Source: PGYT01 sp963675055
GTDB lineage: Bacteria > Bacteroidota > Ignavibacteria > Ignavibacteriales > Melioribacteraceae
Reading direction: 5' to 3'
DNA: 64,000 nucleotides
Assembly: GCA_963675055.2 (NCBI GenBank)
Contig: CAXXJE010000004.1
Span: 372,001 to 436,000 of the forward strand
The notes under the pieces: generated by a model
What the model was told of the DNA's origin: nothing
Database searches by the model: none
Seen by the model: only the letters and a program-made list of their open reading frames with translations
Part shown: positions 56,887-64,000 of the stretch, piece after piece
Numbering within the stretch: the first letter of the stretch is position 1
Layout of the letters: the number at the start of each line of letters is the position of its first letter
Translations under genes and position numbers: made by a program

Positions 56887-57846
56887 ATGAAATTTCTGAT
56901 AACTATTCTAATACTGTTCCTGTTTTCGTTAAACTCTCTTCAGGCTTCCGTCTATGAATTTACCGGGATTGAAGATACTGTTTATGCGAAACCAATCCAG
57001 TCATACCGCTTAAAACACGATTACAATCTAATGCTCGCAACGTTGGATGGTAAGGAGTCGGAAAATAGTTATCCCCTGGAATCCGGTATTGACTATACGC
57101 GTTTGATGATTGCAAGTGGCGCTGCCCTGGCAGTTGGTGTTACAGTGCATATGTACCAGGCAAACGCGTGGTGGCAGGAACAGGATAGCAAGTTCAGAAT
57201 AGTTAATGACTGGGAATATGCTCGATGGATCGATAAAACGGGACATTTCTTCGGCACTAATTTAATAGCACACGCATTCTCCGGAGCTTATGAAGCTGCA
57301 AATTTCCAGGCGGAAGAATCCGCTATATTCTCGGCAGCCTCTGCATTAGCTTTTGAACTCTTCATTGAGATTGAAGACGGATTCGGTCCGCAATGGGGAT
57401 TTAGTCCTGGAGATGCTACTGCAGATTTTTTAGGCGCGTCCTTTTATCTTTCGCAATACTATTTCCCGTATATGAAAAACTTTCAGCCGCGAGTGAGTTA
57501 TATACCAAGTCAGGAATTTAAAGATAATCCGGATAAGATTATAATTGATGATTACGAGGGACAGAAGTACTGGGTTGGAATGAGAATGAAAAATATTCTT
57601 CCGGATAAGCTGGCTGAATACTGGCCTTCATTCTTAATGCTATCTGCGGGTATGGGTGTATCGCACCTGGATGGTAAGGGTGGGGGAGTCAGTTCATTTT
57701 ATCTTGCTTTGGATCTGGATGCCGAGCAGATACCCTTATATGGTGGTTTCTGGCAATTTGTAAAAAATACATTGAATTATATACATTTCCCAATGCCGGG
57801 AATCAGGATTTCTCCTAACACTGCATTTTTTGGAATAGTATTTTAA
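56887..57846 (+). CDS. Exported DUF2279-family protein
   Basis: A 319-residue protein with a signal peptide (1-20, 'NSLQAS'). The middle region has the DUF2279 pattern: 'YARWIDKTGHFFGTNLIAHAFSGAYEAANF', 'FELFIEIEDGFGPQWGFSPGDATADFLGASFYLSQYYFP', with D-K-x-x-H-F, E-D-G-F and D-x-x-x-D-x-x-G. Two hydrophobic segments around 75-90 and 145-160 suggest membrane association. The C-terminal part looks like beta strands. The role is unknown. It stands between lysS and a GT2 gene, with a 32-base gap upstream and 10 bases downstream. Confidence 0.75.
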   Translation: MKFLITILILFLFSLNSLQASVYEFTGIEDTVYAKPIQSYRLKHDYNLMLATLDGKESENSYPLESGIDYTRLMIASGAALAVGVTVHMYQANAWWQEQDSKFRIVNDWEYARWIDKTGHFFGTNLIAHAFSGAYEAANFQAEESAIFSAASALAFELFIEIEDGFGPQWGFSPGDATADFLGASFYLSQYYFPYMKNFQPRVSYIPSQEFKDNPDKIIIDDYEGQKYWVGMRMKNILPDKLAEYWPSFLMLSAGMGVSHLDGKGGGVSSFYLALDLDAEQIPLYGGFWQFVKNTLNYIHFPMPGIRISPNTAFFGIVF

Positions 57847-57856
57847 CAGGAATCAT

Positions 57857-58585
57857 TTGAAGTTTAGTATTATTATACCAACTCTTAATGAAGAAAAGTT
57901 ATTACCGGTTCTGCTGGATCAGATAGATAACAGGGAATTAAAAGAAAAGTACGACTACGAAATTATTATTTCGGATGGTGGGAGCAAGGATTCTACCGAA
58001 TCCATTGCTCTCGAGAGAGCCGATAAGCTTACCGTACATCGAAAGAAACAAAAACAAAACATATCACAGGGAAGAAATGACGGGGCGCACTATGCCGAAG
58101 GGGAATGGTTAATCTTTCTCAACGCTGATGTGGTTATTTCCGACCCGAATAAGTTTTTTGATATTCTTTCAGGAAATATTGACTCGGGTAAGTATACAGG
58201 AATTACATTTAGTGTAAATGTGAATAAAGAAGAATCGATAATCTCCGACAGAATTTTTCTCGGCTTTTACAACTTTTTCTTCCATTTCCTAAATATTGTT
58301 GGTTTGGGAATGGGCAGAGGCGAATGCCTGGTAGTGCCTCATGCCTTATTCAATGAACTCGGTGGGTTTAATTCAAAACTTGCCGCGGGCGAAGATTTTG
58401 ATTTATTCAAACGTGTCAGAAGACATGGGAAAATATATTTTTCTCATAAAGTAAGCATATATGAATCACCGAGAAGGTACAGAAAGTATGGACATCTTAA
58501 TGTAATGTTTACCTGGCTTTTAAATAGTGTATTTGTTTTATTCCAAAAACGTTCGATGTCGAAAGAATGGGAAGAGGTTAGATAA
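57857..58585 (+). CDS. Glycosyltransferase family 2
   Basis: A 242-residue GT-A glycosyltransferase: 'KFSIIIPTLNEEKLLPVLLDQI', 'IIISDGGSKDSTESIA', 'WLIFLNADVVI' (the DxD-like metal site), and 'GGFNSKLAAGEDFDLFKRVRRHGKIYF' with the catalytic-base ED motif. One hydrophobic stretch near the middle ('FNFFFHFLNIVGL'-like, about 133-150) may contact the membrane. Donor and acceptor are unknown. The start is TTG at 57857. The next gene begins one base after its stop. Confidence 0.87.
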   Translation: MKFSIIIPTLNEEKLLPVLLDQIDNRELKEKYDYEIIISDGGSKDSTESIALERADKLTVHRKKQKQNISQGRNDGAHYAEGEWLIFLNADVVISDPNKFFDILSGNIDSGKYTGITFSVNVNKEESIISDRIFLGFYNFFFHFLNIVGLGMGRGECLVVPHALFNELGGFNSKLAAGEDFDLFKRVRRHGKIYFSHKVSIYESPRRYRKYGHLNVMFTWLLNSVFVLFQKRSMSKEWEEVR

Positions 58586-58586
58586 A

Positions 58587-60254
58587 GTGAAAAAAATTAT
58601 AATACTCGTTTTATTAATTGCAACTAACTATTTGTCGGCACAGGTAGGAATCGTTGAAATTGAAAATCCGGTTTACGGATTTCTCAGCAGAATGAAAACA
58701 ATGAATTTAATCTCACGGTATGACGAATTCGAATTGCCTAAGACAAGAAAACTGGTAGTTGCTGCTATTATCGAATTATCTAAGGTCAGAGACAGATTAA
58801 ATCAAATAGATCGCAGGATATTGGATGAACTTGTTAACGAATTTGAGTACGATATAAATTTTTCATCGGAAAATTACACCAGGTTATTCCCGAGTATTAA
58901 TTATTACAAGCCCTACAGTGACAGGGAGAAATTTCTCTATTTCATGAAGGATAGCAGCAATTTCAATCTCTTTGCAAATCTTCTTGTCCAAAATAATTAT
59001 ATATATTCAAAAGATGCTGGCCTGGACGGAAGGAAAGTTAACCTAATACAATTTGGCGGTAGAATTCGGGGAACATTCCTTCATAACTTCGGATTTATGA
59101 TTCAGGGAACTAACGGCACATACAGAGGGAGCAAATCTCTTGCACAGCAATTCGGTAGTCTGAGATACAATTATAAATTTAATTATGATAAATTATCTAA
59201 TGGCGGAGTTGATTATTTTGATGAAACAGAAGGGTATCTATTGGCTGATTTTAACTTGCTGAAGTTGAAAATCGGCAGGGACAAAATGAATATAGGTTAC
59301 GGTCCGGTGAAGACAATTCTCGGAAATAACCCTCCGCAATTTGATTACTTCCTGATGAACATCGACTATGGTATTTTCGGTTTCAGTTACTTTCACGGGA
59401 AATTGCTTGGCAGTACTGATATAACTTACGATAACAAGGAAGGAAGTATTCGGGATATAATTGATAAATACATTGTATATCATAGGTTCTCATTCGATTT
59501 TAACAGGCATTTTAAGTTAGGGCTGGGGGAAATGGTTGTTTATTCAAATCGCTCTTACGATTTATCATATATTAATCCTTTTAACTATTACAAGAGTGTT
59601 GAGCATGCCGGTAAAGACAGAGATAATTCCATGCTTTTCCTGGATGTTCAGAATAATTCAATAAACGGATTGAATTTATATGCTACACTGTTAATGGATG
59701 ATCTTGACTTCGGTAAATTCGGCACATCTTATTATGGGAATCAGTACATGCTGGAAATTGGCGGACGGTTCATTCCGTTTTATATGGCTTTACCAGTTCA
59801 GTTGGATTTGAACTATGTGAAGGTTTCTCCTTATACTTACAGCCACAGAATTTTCAACAATAATTTTACAAATGACGGATTCGCGTTAACCGATGAGATC
59901 TTACCCAATAGCGAATCTTATTATATCGGAATAAAATCCCGTTTTCATCATCGTGCATCAGTCACTATAAATTTCAAATATACTCATCATGGCGCAAATG
60001 AAGTTGTTAACGGTAATCTCGTGAGGAATTACGGGGGTGATTATCTTGCCGGTCACAGGGTGAAAGATCCGACTGATGCGGTATTCCTTGAAGGCAAACA
60101 GCAAGTTTTCAGGAAATATGGGTTCACCCTGACGTCTGAACCGGTAAATAACTATTTTGTTATCCTCAATGCATTTTATGAATATTCATCTTTAACTGAT
60201 CTTACGAAGTATGAAAACACTCTATTGAGTTTAATTTTTAAAATGAGAATTTAG
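58587..60254 (+). CDS. Outer-membrane beta-barrel protein, Wzi-like
   Basis: I use the GTG at 58587, which opens a signal peptide ('KKIIILVLLIATNYLSAQ'); a longer frame from 58527 lies inside the GT2 gene. The 555-residue product starts with a helical stretch (about 25-90) followed by many alternating amphipathic strands and ends with an aromatic-poor 'LLSLIFKMRI'. The layout and segments such as 'LKLKIGRDKMNIGYGP' and 'FNRHFKLGLGEMVVYSNRSYDLSYINPFNYY' resemble the capsule-assembly Wzi family. Placement after a glycosyltransferase gene fits surface polysaccharide attachment, but that is inference. Confidence 0.68.
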   Translation: MKKIIILVLLIATNYLSAQVGIVEIENPVYGFLSRMKTMNLISRYDEFELPKTRKLVVAAIIELSKVRDRLNQIDRRILDELVNEFEYDINFSSENYTRLFPSINYYKPYSDREKFLYFMKDSSNFNLFANLLVQNNYIYSKDAGLDGRKVNLIQFGGRIRGTFLHNFGFMIQGTNGTYRGSKSLAQQFGSLRYNYKFNYDKLSNGGVDYFDETEGYLLADFNLLKLKIGRDKMNIGYGPVKTILGNNPPQFDYFLMNIDYGIFGFSYFHGKLLGSTDITYDNKEGSIRDIIDKYIVYHRFSFDFNRHFKLGLGEMVVYSNRSYDLSYINPFNYYKSVEHAGKDRDNSMLFLDVQNNSINGLNLYATLLMDDLDFGKFGTSYYGNQYMLEIGGRFIPFYMALPVQLDLNYVKVSPYTYSHRIFNNNFTNDGFALTDEILPNSESYYIGIKSRFHHRASVTINFKYTHHGANEVVNGNLVRNYGGDYLAGHRVKDPTDAVFLEGKQQVFRKYGFTLTSEPVNNYFVILNAFYEYSSLTDLTKYENTLLSLIFKMRI

Positions 60255-60265
60255 CCAGGACATCA

Positions 60266-61855
60266 ATGAAAAAATCGACATCCATCTATTCACTATTAAC
60301 TCTGGTACTCCTTGTTGGTGTATTGATAGGTACACAGTTGGGTAATATTCTACCCTCTGATAGTACAACCGATAATTCAGATAAATTTGATGATGTATTA
60401 AAATATACTGCAAAGTATTATGTGGACGAGGTTGATCCGAAAAAACTTGTTGAGTCGGCAATAAACGGAATGTTCGACGAACTCGATCCGCACACTGCTT
60501 ATATTCCGGCCCGCGAACAGGAAGTTTCCATGGAACAGTTCAGGGGAAATTTTGAGGGTATTGGAATAGAATTTCAGATAATTAATGATACAATAACAGT
60601 GGTTTCACCTATAACCGGCGGACCGAGTGAAGCACTCGGCGTACTTCCCGGCGACAGGATCGTGAAGATTGACGGTAAAAACTGTATTGGATTTGATAAC
60701 GATAACGTGTTTGAAAATCTAAGGGGTGAAAAGGGAAGTGAGGTTGTTATAACAATATACAGACCGGCAACCAGCGAGGAACTTGTTTTTAATATAATTA
60801 GGGACAGAATTCCTATCTACTCGGTTGACTCCTACTTTATGATTGATGATAGTTCAGCTTATCTGAGTATTTCAAGATTTGCTGAAACAACATACTCTGA
60901 AACAATAAATGCCCTAAATGAACTTCGTGATGAGGGTATGAATCAGCTAATTCTTGATCTCCGTAATAATCCCGGCGGATTACTGAGTCAGGCTGAGTAT
61001 ATATCCGATCTTTTTATTGACGGAAACAAAATAATCGTTTATACTAAAGGAAGAGTCAGTAGCTTTGATGAAGAGTTCAGGGCTGAAAGGGACTATGTAT
61101 ACGAGAATATTCCGGTGATAGTACTTGTGAACAGAGGGAGTGCCTCTGCAAGTGAGATCGTATCCGGCGCCATACAGGACTGGGATAGAGGGCTTATAGT
61201 AGGAGAAACAACGTTTGGTAAAGGTCTTGTACAGAGACCCTTTTTGCTGAGTGATAATTCGGCTGTCAGAATTACGATATCAAGATATTACACACCCTCA
61301 GGCAGAGCGATTCAACGAAGTTATAGTGACGGCAAAACTGATTACTATATGGAAATTCATAGTCGGAATTATGATTCACTTAAAGCGATTGAAGATTCAA
61401 GCCAGGAACTTTATTATACAAATGGTGGAAGAAAAGTCTACGGCGGCGGGGGTATTACTCCGGATATAATAGTTGAAAATTCAAATCTCACGGACCTTTC
61501 ATCGGATCTCAGAAGAAATAATGTTTACTACCAGTTCATTAGACATTATCTGGATCAGAAAGGAGAGGAATTCTTTGATAAATATAATGAAGATTTAAGG
61601 TTATTCAGAGATAAATTCTCATTCAGCAGTGTTGACGAAAGAGACTTTATCAAATACATTTCCAACTCCAAAGTTGAATTTGAAAGGGATGAATATTCGA
61701 AAGACCGGGAATACATTCTCACAAGACTTAAAGCATATGTAGCCAGAGAGCATTGGAAAAATAAAGGCTGGTATTATATACTGTTAACTCAGGATAAAGT
61801 ATATAACGAGGCTGTTGAAAACTTTGATAAAGCACGTGAAATCTCTGGTCTGTGA
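60266..61855 (+). CDS. S41-family carboxyl-terminal processing peptidase (CtpA-like)
   Basis: A 529-residue exported serine protease. An N-terminal signal anchor (about 8-28), 'MFDELDPHTAYIPAREQ', and a PDZ domain (about 90-170, 'GIGIEFQIINDTITVVSPI', 'GVLPGDRIVKIDGKN'). The S41 catalytic domain has 'LILDLRNNPGGLLSQA', the nucleophile serine in 'VNRGSASASEIVSGAIQDW' and the catalytic lysine in 'TTFGKGLVQRP'. A C-terminal helical extension of about 130 residues follows. It would trim periplasmic or surface proteins. Confidence 0.94.
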   Translation: MKKSTSIYSLLTLVLLVGVLIGTQLGNILPSDSTTDNSDKFDDVLKYTAKYYVDEVDPKKLVESAINGMFDELDPHTAYIPAREQEVSMEQFRGNFEGIGIEFQIINDTITVVSPITGGPSEALGVLPGDRIVKIDGKNCIGFDNDNVFENLRGEKGSEVVITIYRPATSEELVFNIIRDRIPIYSVDSYFMIDDSSAYLSISRFAETTYSETINALNELRDEGMNQLILDLRNNPGGLLSQAEYISDLFIDGNKIIVYTKGRVSSFDEEFRAERDYVYENIPVIVLVNRGSASASEIVSGAIQDWDRGLIVGETTFGKGLVQRPFLLSDNSAVRITISRYYTPSGRAIQRSYSDGKTDYYMEIHSRNYDSLKAIEDSSQELYYTNGGRKVYGGGGITPDIIVENSNLTDLSSDLRRNNVYYQFIRHYLDQKGEEFFDKYNEDLRLFRDKFSFSSVDERDFIKYISNSKVEFERDEYSKDREYILTRLKAYVAREHWKNKGWYYILLTQDKVYNEAVENFDKAREISGL

Positions 61856-61907
61856 GTTGAATCATTTTGTATTGAGCATCAATTTTTAATTTGTAGTGGA
61901 GAAAATA

Positions 61908-62462
61908 TTGATTAACAGGGATTCAAATAAATTATACAAATATGAGGATTTATATCCAAGTGTTCATGAAACTGTATTTCTTGCTGATGGAGTAAAAATC
62001 GTTGGCGATGTTTCAATTGGAAAGGATTCCAGTATTTGGTACAATTCTGTCATTAGAGGCGATGTTCATTATGTGAAAATTGGAGAAATGACAAACGTGC
62101 AGGATCTATGCATGCTTCATGTAACAAACGGGAAATATCCTCTTAATATCGGTAACAGAGTAACGATCGGTCATAGCGTTAAACTTCATGGATGTACTAT
62201 CGAGGATCTTGCGTTGCTGGGAATAGGTTCAATTATTCTGGACGGTGCGATTGTTGAATCTAACTCAATAGTGGCGGCAGGTGCTGTTGTCAAACCGAAT
62301 TTTGTTGTTCCTTCCGGGAAACTGGTGGCAGGTGTTCCGGCCAAAATAGTGAGAGATCTTACACAAGTTGAAATAGACGATTTGAAAACTTCATCTGAAA
62401 GATATAAGAAGTATACAGAAATTACAGTGAAATCACTGACAGACTTATCGGGAAATAAATGA
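61908..62462 (+). CDS. Gamma-class carbonic anhydrase family protein
   Basis: I use the TTG at 61908, which has GGAG 6 bases upstream; the GTG at 61896 overlaps that site. The 184-residue left-handed beta-helix shows hexapeptide repeats ('IVGDVSIGKDSSIWYNSVIRGD') and the three zinc histidines H71, H89 and H94 ('LHVTNG', 'IGHSVKLHGC'), so a catalytic metal site is possible. Family members include active carbonic anhydrases and the less defined YrdA/PaaY proteins. It overlaps the MBL gene by 4 bases. Confidence 0.92.
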   Translation: MINRDSNKLYKYEDLYPSVHETVFLADGVKIVGDVSIGKDSSIWYNSVIRGDVHYVKIGEMTNVQDLCMLHVTNGKYPLNIGNRVTIGHSVKLHGCTIEDLALLGIGSIILDGAIVESNSIVAAGAVVKPNFVVPSGKLVAGVPAKIVRDLTQVEIDDLKTSSERYKKYTEITVKSLTDLSGNK

Positions 62463-63322
62463 AAATTGTTTTTTGGGGAACGAGAGGATCTATACCGGTA
62501 CCGGGTAAGAATACTCTGAAATATGGGGGTAATACACCTTGCGTACAGATCATGCCGGCTAGCGGACAGGAAATTATTCTTGATGCGGGTAGCGGAATAA
62601 GAGAATATGGAAAGCATTTAATCAGTAATTCTGACGAGTTAAATAGCACTATTATTATTTCACACACACATTGGGACCACATACAAGGTTTACCTTTTTT
62701 CGCACCCCTATTCAATCCTGATTATACAATTGATATTTTCCTTCATAAACAAAAAGGAAAGGATATTTCTCAGATCATTAAAGGTCAAATGAATAATTAC
62801 TTCTTTCCGGTTACCGCTGATATTCTTCCTGCAAAAATTAATTTTCATGAGATTAATGAAGAAGCTAAACTTGTCTTTGGTGATACGGAGGTTTTTCCTA
62901 AAGAAGTTAACCATTCACCCGGTACTTATGCATACAAGTTTGTGGAGGATGGGAAATCAGTTATTTATATGACTGATAATGAAATCCGCTGTGTAAATAG
63001 TCAAAAGGATTTCAGCGAGAAGACCATATCGCGGCAGAACAGGGAATTGATCGAGTTTTGTTCAGGTGCCGATTATTTAATCCACGATACAATGTATCTC
63101 GAGAATGATTATAAAGAAAATTGGGGACATTCTAACGATTCAATGGTTGCCCTGTTCAGTCATGTCGCAAAGGTTAAAAATCTTTTGCTCTTTCATTATA
63201 ATCCAGACTATGATGATAAGGCGGTTGATAATCTGGTGAATAAAACAAATAGCCGACTTAGAGAGTTGAAATCTTCGGTTAATTGCATTCCTTCTCGCGA
63301 GGGCATGAAAATTACTGTATGA
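62459..63322 (+). CDS. MBL-fold metallo-hydrolase
   Basis: A 287-residue metallo-beta-lactamase-fold protein with 'FWGTRGSIPVPGKNTLKYGGNTPCVQI' at the start and the metal motif 'ISHTHWDHIQGLPFFAPLF' (H-x-H-x-D-H), then 'YMTDNE' and 'HDTMYLE' as later metal ligands and 'LLLFHYNPDYDD' near the end. It resembles the PqsE/RNase Z-like phosphodiesterase branch. Substrate unknown. It overlaps the carbonic anhydrase gene by 4 bases. Confidence 0.9.
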   Translation: MKIVFWGTRGSIPVPGKNTLKYGGNTPCVQIMPASGQEIILDAGSGIREYGKHLISNSDELNSTIIISHTHWDHIQGLPFFAPLFNPDYTIDIFLHKQKGKDISQIIKGQMNNYFFPVTADILPAKINFHEINEEAKLVFGDTEVFPKEVNHSPGTYAYKFVEDGKSVIYMTDNEIRCVNSQKDFSEKTISRQNRELIEFCSGADYLIHDTMYLENDYKENWGHSNDSMVALFSHVAKVKNLLLFHYNPDYDDKAVDNLVNKTNSRLRELKSSVNCIPSREGMKITV

Positions 63323-63332
63323 GGTATTATTG

Positions 63333-63794
63333 ATGAAAAATTTACACGTTACAACAGAAAAGAGATTGAAAATTGAGAAAAGAAGAATCCATTCACTTGT
63401 AAATCTGCTATGCAAAGAATTAAATATAAGTCTTGAGAACCTTGATATAAATTTTGTCAGCGAAAAGACAATTACTGAAATTAATAAATCCTATCTGAAG
63501 CATAATTACCCAACGGATATAATTACATTTAATTACTCCGGGAACCATGACCTCGTCGATGGGGAAATTTTCATATGCATAAAAGTTGCCCTTGAAAATG
63601 CTCTGAAATATAAGGTAGATTTGGATAGTGAAATTATCAGACTCGTAGTTCACGGAATTCTTCATATTGTTGGATACGATGATGTATATGCAAAAGATCG
63701 TAAAAAAATGAAAATAAGGGAAGACATTCTGGTGAATCTCTTTGAAATTGACTTTAAAAATCTTATAATTGAGTATGACAGCGAAGATAGTTGA
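63333..63794 (+). CDS. ybeY: Endoribonuclease YbeY (rRNA maturation factor)
   Basis: A 153-residue YbeY. I use the ATG at 63333, with GAGG 8 bases upstream. The fold signature is 'NKSYLKHNYPTDIITFNYS', then 'DGEIFICIKVALENA' and the metal motif 'LVVHGILHIVGYDD'. The third histidine of the usual HGxLHLxGYDH motif is an aspartate here, so metal binding may differ. It processes 16S rRNA ends. It overlaps the next gene by 20 bases. Confidence 0.9.
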   Translation: MKNLHVTTEKRLKIEKRRIHSLVNLLCKELNISLENLDINFVSEKTITEINKSYLKHNYPTDIITFNYSGNHDLVDGEIFICIKVALENALKYKVDLDSEIIRLVVHGILHIVGYDDVYAKDRKKMKIREDILVNLFEIDFKNLIIEYDSEDS

Positions 63795-64000
63795 AGTACT
63801 TGCAAGAATACTTGACGGTATAAATAAAAACATTCCTCTTGAAGAATTAAACAAGCAATTGCTCAAGAATAAAGAGTTTGATAAGCAAACACTTAGCGCT
63901 GCTTTCAGTTTAGTTTATGATAAAGTTCTCTCCGGTAAAATACTAAAGGATAGAGTCGATGAAAGTTCAAAGAAAATCCGGTTGTTAACCGATGAGGAGA
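63775..64000 (+). CDS. DUF494 (Smg-like) family protein, 3' part off the window
   Basis: Open from the ATG at 63775, which overlaps the end of ybeY, to the right edge; 75 residues are visible: 'TAKIVEVLARILDGINKNIPLEELNKQLL', 'FDKQTLSAAFSLVYDKVLSGKIL' and 'KIRLLTDEE'. The pattern matches DUF494/Smg proteins as I recall them from Ignavibacteria, where a helical N-terminal domain is followed by a conserved tail. Function is unknown. Confidence 0.68.
   Translation, partial: MTAKIVEVLARILDGINKNIPLEELNKQLLKNKEFDKQTLSAAFSLVYDKVLSGKILKDRVDESSKKIRLLTDEE

Noticed and set aside
1..64000. CRISPR array, prophage, insertion sequence, restriction or toxin-antitoxin system
   Set aside because: No regularly spaced direct repeats, transposase, integrase, phage structural or defence-type proteins were recognised; the single HNH protein belongs to a housekeeping-type family with no partner gene.

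Overview
The window looks like a chromosomal core segment from a member of the Ignavibacteria (Bacteroidota/Chlorobi side of the tree). The basis is the C-terminal type IX secretion sorting domain with its 'FQNYPNPFNPST' motif on the protein ending at 32031, Bacteroidota-type proteins (DUF971, a GldE-like CNNM protein, a Cys-rich/HMA/TonB receptor metal operon), a promoter upstream of purC with a possible TTTG/TAnnTTTG architecture, and an AT-rich, densely packed, mostly plus-strand gene order. The assignment is from motif recognition only; no database was searched.

Layout. 1-2126 (minus): metal-acquisition operon of a Cys-rich exported protein, a periplasmic HMA-domain protein and a TonB-dependent receptor that runs off the left edge. 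2192-2440: tRNA-Ser(GCU) with its own terminator, followed upstream by a scrambled partial copy of the same tRNA containing a perfect 20-base palindrome. 2553-4869 (minus): unknown membrane protein and a POT-like MFS transporter. 5043-10782 (plus): tightly overlapped run purC, DUF971, pgsA, pgpA, cinA, thpR, recA, recX. 10853-16107: glutaryl-CoA-dehydrogenase-like enzyme, guaB, a glycosyltransferase, purD. 16115-18500 (minus): HIT protein, NtrC-type sigma-54 regulator, DUF2279-like exported protein. 18539-24514: fused pabB-pabC, type II IPP isomerase, polyprenyl synthetase, HPr and enzyme I with no sugar permease nearby. 24608-32031: cell-surface cluster (metallopeptidase/propeller/barrel fusion, PQQ-propeller lipoprotein, PEGA protein, cohesin/FN3 T9SS cargo). 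32075-34849 (minus): polA. 34959-43920: exported phosphatase/nuclease, SDR, ExbB/ExbD/ExbD unit bracketed by a promoter and terminator, YqeY, CvpA, MutS2, biotin carboxylase and biotin carrier. 44074-51562: SPOR lipoprotein, CTP-dependent lipid kinase-like protein, ssb, CNNM/CorC, MCE protein, gamma-glutamyltransferase, acpS, mnmA. 51651-56854: HNH endonuclease with a disrupted N-terminus, trpS, scpA, scpB, rluB-like, lysS. 56887-64000: DUF2279 protein, GT2, Wzi-like barrel, S41 protease, gamma carbonic anhydrase, MBL hydrolase, ybeY and a partial DUF494 gene.

Most of the window is housekeeping: purine synthesis, phospholipid and isoprenoid synthesis, DNA repair and chromosome segregation, translation. 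I see no prophage, transposase, CRISPR array or toxin-antitoxin module. No intergenic space exceeds 300 bases. The points most worth a second look are the rearranged tRNA-Ser copy, the one-base N-terminal frameshift in the HNH gene, the surface metallopeptidase-propeller-barrel fusion, the cohesin-bearing T9SS protein, and a 14-base-arm palindrome just downstream of a candidate promoter near 34900.
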